A DNA stretch of 32,913 bases from Bacillota bacterium (GCA_023395435.1 JAEWZG010000065.1:1-32913), one strand, 5' to 3'. Counted from the stretch's first letter, positions 23,459 through 31,516 are shown. Notes: generated by a model from the sequence alone, not told the origin. Numbers and translations: made by a program.

Positions 23459-24511
23459 TTATTCCGCTTTATATAGCCCTAATTCCTGAAGAGCTTTATT
23501 TGTTCTTGTAACAATATTCATAACTTTACACTCTAATAATTCCAATAAATTAATTTTATTAAAAATTAATTTTTTAAAATCTTCACTTGATAAAGATAAC
23601 ATTAAAACTTTTGTTGCTTGCCAAGCACTATTTGCTAATAACTCTTCCGTTTTTGGTGGGGGTTTTATGCTAGCCACTATTCCAAATTTCAAATGCGAAG
23701 TAGATAATATACTCCCAAGTTTAGACCAATATGAACCTGAAGGGGTTTCATTCTCATTTTTGCATTCAATATAAAAAATAGTACCTGTATAACAAAGAAT
23801 CCCATTGCATGGTATTACTGTATTTCTAATGGTAACATCAATTTGATTAGTATCTGTCTTTAGTTTTTTTGTTGTTTTAAAATAGGGGCACAATTGAAAA
23901 ATGTTTTCAATTAAGTTATCTAATGCACCGCCTTGTTCTGTTGTATTGTTAAAATCTCCAAATAAATTATTGTATTTTTCTTCAAGGCTTTTATAATCTG
24001 TTTCTGTTGGGCTGTATAGGTCTTGGTTTGTAACCACTCCATGTTTCAACAACTCATTAAACCCGTCACTTATAGGGGCAACAGTCTTAGATGTGTCAAT
24101 GTTATTATATCGTATATGTTTCCGTTGCCCCTCATTAAAAGAATCATCATTTTCACAAAAGCAATACAGCACATCGATACAAGAAAAATCAACATCATAC
24201 TCATCTTCACACCTATTACAAAAACATGATTGGTATTCAAATTGAGATAATGTTTCAAAACTTTTCATTACGTATCCACACTCAGGGCATTTTAATACGT
24301 ACTTTTTTTTAAGTATTCCAATTTGTTCGCACTCTTCAAACAAAATCTTTACTACATTAAAATCAATCCCGAGATTATTTGCAGTTCTTGATATTGAAAT
24401 GTTATCGCGAGCATTAATTGATAATGAATTAATGTAACAATCAAAACTATCTACAACAATATTACTAGTATCAGATTTCTTTTTAAGAATTGATAATTGA
24501 GAAAAGAACAT
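23459..24511 (-). CDS. Winged-helix/zinc-ribbon PD-(D/E)XK nuclease, probable defence effector
   Basis: A 350-residue protein in three parts. Residues ~20-72 look like a winged helix (ARDNISISRTANNLGIDFNV). A zinc ribbon follows, with CPEC (75, 78) and CNRC (98, 101). The C-terminal part (~190-320) has a restriction-endonuclease pattern: Glu202 in ALDNLIENIF, Asp225 in NQIDVTI, and Glu249-Cys-Lys251 in FYIECKN, followed by a helical segment and KFGIVAS. This fits Mrr-like DNA cleavage. The gene overlaps the upstream partner by 29 bases and has its own GAGGAGG site, so the pair is co-made. No methylase is next to it, so it would have to discriminate by another means. The family is not recognised by name. 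Confidence 0.7.
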   Translation of the reverse strand: MFFSQLSILKKKSDTSNIVVDSFDCYINSLSINARDNISISRTANNLGIDFNVVKILFEECEQIGILKKKYVLKCPECGYVMKSFETLSQFEYQSCFCNRCEDEYDVDFSCIDVLYCFCENDDSFNEGQRKHIRYNNIDTSKTVAPISDGFNELLKHGVVTNQDLYSPTETDYKSLEEKYNNLFGDFNNTTEQGGALDNLIENIFQLCPYFKTTKKLKTDTNQIDVTIRNTVIPCNGILCYTGTIFYIECKNENETPSGSYWSKLGSILSTSHLKFGIVASIKPPPKTEELLANSAWQATKVLMLSLSSEDFKKLIFNKINLLELLECKVMNIVTRTNKALQELGLYKAE

Positions 24512-25673
24512 TATTTATATCCTCCTCTGAAGTATATTCGTTAAATTTTACAATACAAAAGCCATTTTTAGAAAAAAGCTTAACCATAAATTTTTTGGAG
24601 TAATACTTTTCTTTTAGACTTTTCCAGCAAAATAAAACAGCTTGGCACATTTTATTATTTTCTAACATTCTTTTATTGTCAAAAAATATTTCTTTTGATT
24701 GTAATGGTTGATCTTCTTGGCTTGTCTGTTCAACCATAGATTCTTCTTCATCAGTTGACAAAAGTTTTATTGGGTATGCATCTCTATCCTTTATAAATAT
24801 TTCCCTGTCATGATAATATATAGAAAAATATTTCTCAATTGTATTATTTATATCTGTTGCTACCTTGCTGTCTGAACTTAGGTCACAAATATTACATACA
24901 GAAGCAATTATATTATTTATATCGTCAATTTTTTGATTCATTAAATCTACTATTTCTTGTGGCGTCTTTGTATATTTATTAACAATTTCATACATCTTAT
25001 TTTTAAACACGTTATCTATTATTCGTTTATCCTTTTGGCTAAGAGACAAGTGTGATAAAGATTTTTCAAACGCATTTCTTATTATTTTATCAGAATATGC
25101 TTTTTTAGCTGTGTCAAAATTAAAATTTCCCTCTGTAAATTCGTATAAATTACTTTTAGGCTTTGCTCTAGCAATTAACAAGCGTTTATTTATATAAAAA
25201 TCAACAATTACCGGATATATTATAGGTCTTGCATTTGACCTTTGATAACAAAAATACAATTTACAACCATAGAATAATCTTATGTGATTAGTATCATTAA
25301 AATAACTAACTTTATACAATGATAAATTATTAGAAAAGTTATTCTTAATAAAATATTCCGACGCATTATTTTCGATGTGTGCTTTAATATTATTAATATA
25401 TTTCGGAATGTTGTTAAATAGTATCTCTGTCTCCGAAGTGGCCTCTACGAAAGCCATATATACATCTTTTATTCCCTCGTGCAGGACACTTTCAACCCAT
25501 TCGTTTTTTTGAACATCGGTAATTGTGGAACTCGATAATATTGAATTAAACAGCTCATTTCTATTTTCCGATGTTTTTAACCCTAATACTTTTGCTTTTT
25601 CTTTTATACATGGAAGAGTAAAATAATCTTCGCTAGAATCTTTTATTGATGATGGAACTACAAAATCAGCCAT
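24483..25673 (-). CDS. SAP-like domain protein, partner of the PD-(D/E)XK nuclease, unknown function
   Basis: A 396-residue protein. Residues ~18-48 resemble a SAP DNA-binding motif (IKEKAKVLGLKTSENRNELF). A helical region precedes a beta-rich middle (~130-190: RLFYGCKLYFCYQ, YPVIVDFYINKRLLIARAKP) and then long helices to ~290. An acidic, Gln-rich linker leads to a small C-terminal alpha/beta part. No catalytic motif is visible. AAGGAG precedes the start, and a consensus promoter lies just upstream. It is first of a two-gene unit with the nuclease and more AT-rich than the structural genes. It may recognise DNA or sense infection for the nuclease; that role is inference. Confidence 0.65.
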   Translation of the reverse strand: MADFVVPSSIKDSSEDYFTLPCIKEKAKVLGLKTSENRNELFNSILSSSTITDVQKNEWVESVLHEGIKDVYMAFVEATSETEILFNNIPKYINNIKAHIENNASEYFIKNNFSNNLSLYKVSYFNDTNHIRLFYGCKLYFCYQRSNARPIIYPVIVDFYINKRLLIARAKPKSNLYEFTEGNFNFDTAKKAYSDKIIRNAFEKSLSHLSLSQKDKRIIDNVFKNKMYEIVNKYTKTPQEIVDLMNQKIDDINNIIASVCNICDLSSDSKVATDINNTIEKYFSIYYHDREIFIKDRDAYPIKLLSTDEEESMVEQTSQEDQPLQSKEIFFDNKRMLENNKMCQAVLFCWKSLKEKYYSKKFMVKLFSKNGFCIVKFNEYTSEEDINNVLFSIINS

Positions 25674-25703
25674 ACTTGTTACTCCTTAAACGTCATTTTC
25701 TAC

Positions 25704-25732
25704 ATTTTACCACGCATTAAGGAGCATTTCAA
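25704..25732 (-). promoter_or_regulatory. Consensus promoter of the SAP-nuclease cassette
   Basis: On the minus strand TTGAAA and TAAAAT are 17 bases apart, about 30 bases ahead of the ATG at 25673. Confidence 0.75.
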
Positions 25733-25783
25733 CAAATATAACCAAATATGTTTATAATTTGTTAATCTTGTATTACTAAAAAT

Positions 25784-25792
25784 ATTATATCA
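25784..25792 (-). promoter_or_regulatory. Extended -10 element, candidate phage late promoter
   Basis: The minus strand reads TGATATAAT, a perfect extended -10, with no good -35. An ATGCAA motif adjoins it at 25794-25799. A -35-less promoter suits an activator-dependent late promoter. Confidence 0.45.
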
Positions 25793-25853
25793 TATGCAAC
25801 ATGACGAATAATGCTGTTTTGTGTTCTTTTTGTAGCACGGAATTGAGTTACAT

Positions 25854-25870
25854 TTGCATAAATGCATGCA
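25854..25870. repeat. Inverted repeat TTGCAT-ATGCAA, regulator-site candidate
   Basis: TTGCAT (25854) and ATGCAA (25865) form a perfect inverted pair with a 5-base gap. A third copy, ATGCAA, adjoins the extended -10 at 25794. Confidence 0.4.
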
Positions 25871-25961
25871 AGTAAGGAAAAAGTCGCCCTGCAAAATAAT
25901 GCAGAACGGATTTTTCAGGAGATCTATAAATGGGTTAGTAGTAAGTTGTCGTTTAGGGAAT

Positions 25962-26008
25962 GCGCCATCACACTAATGCGTAATGGCTTTATACGCTTTC
26001 TCTGGCGC
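25962..26008. other. Nested hairpin of unknown role
   Basis: GCGCCA (25962) pairs with TGGCGC (26003), and GCGTA (25978) with TACGC (25992) inside it. It lacks a T run, so it is not a normal terminator; a structured leader or DNA site is possible. Confidence 0.4.
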
Positions 26009-26038
26009 TTTCATAGCTTCCCTGATTTTATTATATTA

Positions 26039-26473
26039 TTAAGATTCAGAGACTTCAATATCGTTTGTGGTACTTAATAGTACTTTGTTTGCAAACGATA
26101 TATTATTTTTTATTGTCTGCCTCGCATAGTGAGATTGTTCAGCTATCTGCTTCTGCGTTTTCTGATCTATGTAGTAAAGCTTTGCAAATCTCCTTTGCTT
26201 ATCGTCTTTTATATGGCTGACGCACTTGATCATATCCAGTTTTAAATCTGCGAGCTCGTCTTGCAAAGCTTCTATGCGTAACGTTGCTTCTGCATAATTA
26301 AGCATAGCTTTTTCTTTGTTATTGCCTGATATCGCGTGCTGTGAGCCGTCATTTTCGTACTTTGGCGTACAAGCAGTCGCAATATAATAATATCTTTCCG
26401 CATCCTCGATTGCTTCAGGTATTAAGTCTTTATCAAGCTGACGAATGCGTGTAAGTTTCTCTGATATAGTCAT
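26039..26473 (-). CDS. ArpU/RinA-like phage late transcription regulator
   Basis: A 144-residue protein. The N-terminal half is a helical coiled region (YAEATLRIEALQDELADLKL). The C-terminal half is a sigma region 4-like helix-turn-helix: KQRRFAKLYYIDQKTQKQIA followed by YARQTIKNNI. Phage proteins of this type switch on late genes. AAGGAG precedes its ATG. It is the last replication-side gene before the gene-free region and the terminase side, the standard place for such a regulator. The binding site is not proven; TTGCAT motifs just downstream are candidates. Confidence 0.75.
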   Translation of the reverse strand: MTISEKLTRIRQLDKDLIPEAIEDAERYYYIATACTPKYENDGSQHAISGNNKEKAMLNYAEATLRIEALQDELADLKLDMIKCVSHIKDDKQRRFAKLYYIDQKTQKQIAEQSHYARQTIKNNISFANKVLLSTTNDIEVSES

Positions 26474-26524
26474 TTGCTTGCTCCTTCCTGGTTGAGTGTT
26501 TGGTCGTAATATCGGAATAGGTAT

Positions 26525-26878
26525 TTAATGATCATATGGCACCTCGGTTTCTCCAGCTTTGGGGAAATATTCTCGGAATACTTTTAATGCACTACACGAA
26601 GTATTGTTCTCGAAATAACTCAAAAACATTGCATTACATAGCATATGATCTATGTGCTTAAGTCCTGATTCTTCATCCACACCATGTGGATTTTTCAGAT
26701 AAGCCACATAATGCCTCAGCATTGCTGCTCTGTATCTCTCAGGTTCTACGCCTTGCCAGCTATTATCTGCATATTTGTTAGCACCGTATGTAAGTATTCT
26801 CGCCAACGCCTCAAACGCTTCAGGAGGAATTAAATCCATTCGTAATTTACCTTGATCATATTTTAAACCTTCTTGCAT
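26525..26878 (-). CDS. dATP/dGTP diphosphohydrolase-like protein (DUF5664)
   Basis: A 117-residue protein with GLKYDQGKLRMDLIPPEAFE, YGANKYADNSWQ, RYRAAMLRHYVAYL and GLKHIDHMLCNAMFL. This matches the short phage proteins of the MazG-like dATP/dGTP diphosphohydrolase group; the acidic and His residues (DEESGLKHIDH) would bind metal. The family shapes the nucleotide pool during phage replication. Its ATG overlaps the helicase stop as TAATG, with AAGGAG upstream. No PurZ or DatZ partner is visible in the window, so base-modified DNA cannot be claimed. Confidence 0.75.
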   Translation of the reverse strand: MQEGLKYDQGKLRMDLIPPEAFEALARILTYGANKYADNSWQGVEPERYRAAMLRHYVAYLKNPHGVDEESGLKHIDHMLCNAMFLSYFENNTSCSALKVFREYFPKAGETEVPYDH

Positions 26879-28251
26879 TATTTTATCTCCTTTACTTCCT
26901 TAATTCTTGCTTTCAATGCTTCCATTAAGGCATTTTGCACGTCGGCTTTACCCGCCAATGCGTCGGCCACATCCTGATCTCTTGTGCCCTCAACTATCAT
27001 TCGGTGAATAATAACGGGTTCTTTCTGACCCTGCCTATGTAATCGCTTGTTTGCCTGTTCGTACAGTTCCAGTGACCAGTTAAGGCCGAACCAGATTATA
27101 TGATGGCCGCCGTCCTGAAGGTTAAGGCCATATGCTGCGCTTGCTGGATGCGCTAGTAGAATATCAACCTTACCGGCGTTCCAGTCCTGCTCGTCCTGCG
27201 GGGTCTTAAGCTCCCTGACACGTAATTTACTTGCGGATAGCAAGTTTTTTAGTCTTTCAAGGTCGTGCTTGAAGTTATAGAACACTAATGCGTGTTGGCC
27301 ATTAAGACCCTCTACAAGCTCAGCGAAGGCGTCAAGCTTTGCTGAATGAAGTGGGATAACTTTTCCGTCATTATCATATATTGCGCCATTTGCAAACTGC
27401 AGAAGTTTTCCGGATAGGACTGCTGCCGTCTGTGCTGTTATTGTTTCAAGATCAACGTTCAGAAGCATTTCTCTCTCAAATTCTCTGTATCGCTTTCTAT
27501 CTTTTTCATCAAGAACGACAGGCGTATCAACTGTTATGCAATAAGGTAACTGTAAATAATCTTCTGCTTTCATGCTGATGCAGATATCTCCAATAAGGGA
27601 CTTAATAAGCTCATCAGAACCAAGCTTCGGTTCAAAGGTTGTAAAATGCCCTCCATGCGCGTTGCTATTGAAGTATTTTTCACGAAAGTGCGATATCTTC
27701 TTTTCAAGTCGCTGTCCCTGATCCAGTAAGTACACCTGCGCCCACAGGTCAAGAATTCCATTACTTGCCGGTGTTCCGGTCAGTCCGACGAATCTTTTTA
27801 TGTGTGGCCGTACCCATGTTAACGACTTGAAGCGCTTCGCCTGATGGGACTTAAAACTCGACAGCTCGTCAACGACAACCATATCAAACCGCCAGCTATT
27901 ACGGTCATAATCTACTAACCATGGTACGTTCTCACGATTAATGACATAAATGTCAGCTGGTGTGTTTAATGCTCTGATGCGCTTTGTGGCGCTTCCTAAT
28001 ATTGGACTTATTCTCAGGTGTTGCAGGTGATCCCACTTCTGCGCTTCCTTCATCCAGGTACTCTCTGCGACCTTCTTCGGTGCGATGACTAAAACCTTAT
28101 TCACCTGGAATCGATTGTATATAAGCTCGTTAACTGCCGTAAGTGTGATTACTGTTTTGCCGAGTCCCATATCTAGGAAGAGCCCGATTGCATCGTCGTC
28201 AATTATTCTGTTAATACAATAACCCTGGTAATTATGCGGTATGTATTTCAC
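26878..28251 (-). CDS. SNF2-family DEAD-like helicase
   Basis: A 457-residue ATPase. Motif I is DMGLGKT (residues 27-33), motif II VDELSS (near 127-132, a non-DEAH variant), motif III LTGTP (157-161). The C-terminal RecA-like lobe has HALVFYNF, then AAYGLNLQ and the motif VI QANKRLHRQGQ. It translocates on duplex DNA and probably aids replication or recombination. I chose the GTG at 28251, giving MKYIPHNYQ, because GAGG is at suitable spacing; the TTG two codons upstream is too close to it. The start overlaps the VRR-NUC stop by 20 bases. Confidence 0.88.
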   Translation of the reverse strand: MKYIPHNYQGYCINRIIDDDAIGLFLDMGLGKTVITLTAVNELIYNRFQVNKVLVIAPKKVAESTWMKEAQKWDHLQHLRISPILGSATKRIRALNTPADIYVINRENVPWLVDYDRNSWRFDMVVVDELSSFKSHQAKRFKSLTWVRPHIKRFVGLTGTPASNGILDLWAQVYLLDQGQRLEKKISHFREKYFNSNAHGGHFTTFEPKLGSDELIKSLIGDICISMKAEDYLQLPYCITVDTPVVLDEKDRKRYREFEREMLLNVDLETITAQTAAVLSGKLLQFANGAIYDNDGKVIPLHSAKLDAFAELVEGLNGQHALVFYNFKHDLERLKNLLSASKLRVRELKTPQDEQDWNAGKVDILLAHPASAAYGLNLQDGGHHIIWFGLNWSLELYEQANKRLHRQGQKEPVIIHRMIVEGTRDQDVADALAGKADVQNALMEALKARIKEVKEIK

Positions 28252-28528
28252 TGTCAAAAACCTCTTTTACAAAATCTTTTACTGCTTGCAGCCCTTTCAG
28301 CACTCTGACATCGCAACCGCGTTTCTGCATTTCTTCAATCTGCCACTGCTGTATTCTTTGAAGGCTTCCCGTTTCTTGCTTAAGCTCGACATATATCGTT
28401 CGGCCATCAGGGATAATCACTATTCTGTCAGGCACTCCTGGGTTACTGGGTGAAACGAATTTATAACAAAGCCCGCCATTTTCACGAACCATTTTTACAA
28501 GTCTTTTTTCTATCTCACTTTCCTTCAT
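28232..28528 (-). CDS. VRR-NUC domain nuclease
   Basis: A 98-residue stand-alone VRR-NUC protein of the PD-(D/E)XK class. It has KRLVKMVRENGGLCYKF, then PGVPDRIVI with the catalytic Asp, and TIYVELKQ with the Glu-x-Lys pair, followed by VRVLKGLQAVKDF. Phages place it beside the SNF2 helicase, as here, and it probably works on branched DNA. I chose the ATG at 28528 with AAAGGA ahead; the longer frame to 28624 overlaps the upstream gene. It overlaps both neighbours, consistent with an operon. Confidence 0.85.
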   Translation of the reverse strand: MKESEIEKRLVKMVRENGGLCYKFVSPSNPGVPDRIVIIPDGRTIYVELKQETGSLQRIQQWQIEEMQKRGCDVRVLKGLQAVKDFVKEVFDSEIHTA

Positions 28529-28835
28529 CGCTGAAAATCCTTTCCTCAGATAAAAACAATGTGATTGCATCAAGTATGTTTTGTCTGGACCCCGATAAGG
28601 CATTCTCGCCATAAACTTGTTCAACCCTTGCTCTTAGAAAAGCGCCTCCATAATTTTTATAAACTGCTGAAGCTGCTAATGCTTCGCGCGATATGCTCGT
28701 CCCGTTCGCATGCCTGAATTTTCTAGGTTTTGCTATTGGCGCCCACGAATAAAATTTTGCCTCTTTGATTATTATTTCTTTTACATCGGGATGTCCCGAT
28801 ATTACCTCACAAATATTCGAAATTGATGCCGACAT
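28515..28835 (-). CDS. Phage replication-module protein of unknown function
   Basis: A 106-residue protein starting SASISNICEVISGHPDV. It has a basic middle (FYSWAPIAKPRKFRHANG) and a helical C-terminus (ISREALAASAVYKNYGGA). I recognise no domain. The ATG at 28835 follows AAAGGAG; a longer frame to 28889 lacks a ribosome site. It is the first gene after the GTTTACA repeat array and overlaps the VRR-NUC start by 14 bases. The basic middle would suit DNA binding, but no role can be assigned. Confidence 0.7.
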   Translation of the reverse strand: MSASISNICEVISGHPDVKEIIIKEAKFYSWAPIAKPRKFRHANGTSISREALAASAVYKNYGGAFLRARVEQVYGENALSGSRQNILDAITLFLSEERIFSDEGK

Positions 28836-28955
28836 TTTTTCTCCTTTCGTTTGAAACATTCTTTGCCACACACGCGGGTGACACACCACACAGGCAATTT
28901 AGGTGTTATATATATTCTCTAATTTCTTTAATTTACTCTCTCAATCTAAAAGAAT

Positions 28956-29101
28956 GTTTACAATGTTTACAATTATTATAAAGTAGCATAAATAAAGCAT
29001 TTTTCTGTAAACTTTCTTGTAAACTATCTTGTAAACAATCTTTTTTTGTTTACAATGAGAATGTTTACAAAATCAAGAATGTTTACAAGAGAATGTTTAC
29101 A
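28956..29101. repeat. Nine-copy GTTTACA/TGTAAAC array, candidate replication origin
   Basis: GTTTACA occurs at 28956, 28965, 29048, 29063, 29081 and 29095; the complement TGTAAAC at 29006, 29018 and 29030, spaced exactly 12. The extended form is AATGTTTACAA. The array lies in an AT-rich gap right behind the primase-helicase gene, and the last copy overlaps its stop codon. Iterons of this kind bind phage replication proteins. The consensus is not the DnaA box. Confidence 0.65.
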
Positions 29102-31514
29102 GCTTTTTGACTCTTTTATATCCTCTCTGATGACCGTAATCGGCGTTAAAACGCAAGCCGCTTTTTGCTCTTTCCCAGCCTTCCAAATGTCCTAATATTG
29201 CATTGATTTCTGCTGAATCTGACTTACGTATGTACTTTGTTTCCATTCCAAAAGCTTCGCATAATATCTCAACAGCGCACACCTTATCGCGTTCTCTGAC
29301 TTCGGCCCCCGGCATTTTTGCGAAATCACCAGACCAATACATACGTCTTTGTGCAAGAGTTCGCTTATCCCAGTCAAGTGGAATATTTCTTGAAAGAAAC
29401 TCTTTGACAATGCCTTCCTTAACATTGCTCTCCGCATGGTCTTCTTGCGCTAATAGTGATAGCCTCTCAGCTTCACCTGTTAAATATAAAGGCTCTCCTA
29501 AGCTCCACAGCATGATAGCCTCAGCCCATATCTGCTCAATCTCGTTAACAAGGTCCTTGAACACTGACTTAGTGGGTTCATACTTTCCACAGTCTATCGG
29601 CCAGAATCTTCTGTTACCTGTTTTATCTCGAAGAAATTCGCTGTCATTAGTTGTTCCGAAAAACACACAGCGCCTCGGATAATGCCCGGTATTACGCCCA
29701 TATGCTGCACGGTAAATGTCCTCTGTTTTACTCAAAAACTGCTTAACGGCGTTTGTTTCCGAACGGCTTAAACCGTTCAGTTCGCCGATTTCATTTATCC
29801 AGGTTCCTTGTATGAGCTCGCAGGCGTCTTTACCTTCAAAGGATGTCAGACTGTCAGAGAACCAGCTACCACCAAGGATCTTAAGCAATGTACTTTTACC
29901 AATACCCTGTGGTCCTGCAAGTATAGGCATATTGTCATATTTAATTCCAGGGGTCATTGCTCTTGCTACTGCGGCAACAATGCTCTTGCGCGTAACGTCG
30001 CGAACGTATATGTTATCTTCTGCACCCAGGTAGTCAATAAATAAAGAATCAAGCCTTTTCTTGCCGTCCCAGTTTGGGACTGCACGCAGGTAGTCCTGCA
30101 CGTCGTTAATTCTGTGATTGTTACTTATAAGCGACAGGGCGTCATATATTCGCTCCTTGCCGGCAATGTGATATACCGCCTCAATATATCTGCGTAGCCC
30201 CGCATCGTCGTTATCAACCCATTGCCTGCGTGTCTCTCGCTTGTCCCACGGAAGCGAACCTAATGCGAGCGTTCGGCTTGAGAATTCGTCGAATACTATT
30301 TTGTTCGCTATTAAAGGGTCATTCTCAAGAATAATTACAATATTGTCTATTGTAGGTAGTGGCGCACCTGTCATAGTTGAGAGCTTAAGCTGATTGATCC
30401 AGTCAGTGCTTAATTCACCGGAAGAAGGATCTACTGATATTTCAGTCGAAAAGGCAGAAGTCGCTTTCTCGTATCGTTCACGGTTGAGAATACCAGCGAC
30501 CTCACTATCACCGACAGCTAGCTCACACATCTTAACGAAAGAGGGTAGCTTATTTGTTGGGGTGTCTGGCTTAGCCTCGTCATCTTTATCGCCGAATAAG
30601 TGTAATCTTACAAGGTCAAAGGCATTGCAGAGCTTTCCGCCTGCTGGATCCGTTGCGTGGTGGCTGAATAGGAAAACACCATCTTCATAAATAACAGCAC
30701 CACCTGTCGTGGATCCACCGGTATATGAGTATCTGCCTGGCATATTGTCGCAAGGTGTATAAGACTCTGGTATAAATGCGTCGATAGCCTGATAAACGTT
30801 ATAGATTTTACAAAACGCACCGACGATCCCTTCCTTTGAAGTAGGATCCGCTTGCTTTGTACCTCTTGGCATCTTCGGTGCCTGAACACCAGGCCACTCG
30901 GAAACATTATGCCAGTCAGTGTATAGCTTAAGCATTCCATCAGCATCTATAAAAGGCTTGTCCGAATATGCAAATACATACTGACTGTCAGCTGAACAAC
31001 TTGGCCAGTACATAAGTCTTGAAGCTTCAAAAGTAGAAGGATCCGCAAGCTCCATACCAACGAACGTAGCAAGCTTACGAGCGATAGGCTCATACTCGTC
31101 GACAGTACATGAACGATTAAGAGGAATAAGCACACGCAGACGCGGTGCAGCTTCGCAGTGCTTACGGGTAGAGTACACACAGTATCCGCACTGTAGGCTC
31201 TCTACGCACTGTAGCACTGCTTGTGTTTGCCCCGCGCCAATATTATCGAGGTCGAGAGTAATGACATCACGGGATACAACATTGTTAGCCTTACGACGCT
31301 CCGATGAAAGAGTTCCAGCAACATATCCGCCGACGTCCTTCAGATCGTCCTGCTGGCTCTTCTTAAGTTGCATATAGTCGCTAAAGCTTTCAGTTGACCG
31401 TGCTGGGTTCTTAAGTTTATCAATTAGCTCAGACCACATGAGCTCCTGGGCGACCCACTTCAAAGCCTTCCTGCTTCCGCCAGTAGTTATTTTGATTAAT
31501 CTATCGTTCTGCAT
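29097..31514 (-). CDS. Primase-helicase of the VirE/VapE type
   Basis: An 805-residue replication protein. The N-terminal ~270 residues look like a primase-polymerase part: VITLDLDNIGAG (acidic metal motif), YCVYSTRKHCEAAPRLRVLI and STFEASRLMYWPS. The C-terminal half is a VirE-type superfamily 3-like ATPase: Walker A GPQGIGKST (534-542), then ELIQGTWINEIGELNG and VFFGTTNDSEFL, RDKTGNRRFWPI. It should open the origin and prime synthesis for the phage polymerase. I chose the ATG at 31514 with GGGAG upstream, instead of a longer frame to 31556 that runs through the zinc-ribbon gene. The stop lies inside the last GTTTACA repeat. Confidence 0.85.
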   Translation of the reverse strand: MQNDRLIKITTGGSRKALKWVAQELMWSELIDKLKNPARSTESFSDYMQLKKSQQDDLKDVGGYVAGTLSSERRKANNVVSRDVITLDLDNIGAGQTQAVLQCVESLQCGYCVYSTRKHCEAAPRLRVLIPLNRSCTVDEYEPIARKLATFVGMELADPSTFEASRLMYWPSCSADSQYVFAYSDKPFIDADGMLKLYTDWHNVSEWPGVQAPKMPRGTKQADPTSKEGIVGAFCKIYNVYQAIDAFIPESYTPCDNMPGRYSYTGGSTTGGAVIYEDGVFLFSHHATDPAGGKLCNAFDLVRLHLFGDKDDEAKPDTPTNKLPSFVKMCELAVGDSEVAGILNRERYEKATSAFSTEISVDPSSGELSTDWINQLKLSTMTGAPLPTIDNIVIILENDPLIANKIVFDEFSSRTLALGSLPWDKRETRRQWVDNDDAGLRRYIEAVYHIAGKERIYDALSLISNNHRINDVQDYLRAVPNWDGKKRLDSLFIDYLGAEDNIYVRDVTRKSIVAAVARAMTPGIKYDNMPILAGPQGIGKSTLLKILGGSWFSDSLTSFEGKDACELIQGTWINEIGELNGLSRSETNAVKQFLSKTEDIYRAAYGRNTGHYPRRCVFFGTTNDSEFLRDKTGNRRFWPIDCGKYEPTKSVFKDLVNEIEQIWAEAIMLWSLGEPLYLTGEAERLSLLAQEDHAESNVKEGIVKEFLSRNIPLDWDKRTLAQRRMYWSGDFAKMPGAEVRERDKVCAVEILCEAFGMETKYIRKSDSAEINAILGHLEGWERAKSGLRFNADYGHQRGYKRVKKL

Positions 31515-31516
31515 AG

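Larger units (their letters stand above)
25674..26038. other. Gene-free 365-base region between late regulator and accessory cassette
   Basis: No convincing gene is present; the longest plus-strand frame (25862-26077) runs into the late-regulator gene and has no ribosome site. The stretch holds two minus-strand promoter candidates, three TTGCAT/ATGCAA motifs and a nested hairpin. The phage late promoter and regulator-binding sites are expected here because genes of this layout usually have terminase right after the ArpU-type regulator. Confidence 0.6.

Noticed and set aside
23459..25673. Classical restriction-modification system
   Set aside because: No methyltransferase motif is visible in either gene or in the neighbours.
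25862..26077. Plus-strand frame of 71 codons in the gene-free region
   Set aside because: No ribosome site, no recognisable sequence, and its end overlaps the late-regulator gene on the other strand.
26525..26878. Evidence for diaminopurine-containing phage DNA
   Set aside because: Only the dATP/dGTP diphosphohydrolase-like gene is seen; PurZ and DatZ are not visible in the window.
28956..29101. Possible CRISPR array
   Set aside because: The repeats are only 7-10 bases, occur in both orientations, and have no regular unique spacers.
29203..29682. Plus-strand frame of 159 codons opposite the primase-helicase
   Set aside because: Opposite a clear coding frame with VirE motifs, with no ribosome site or promoter.
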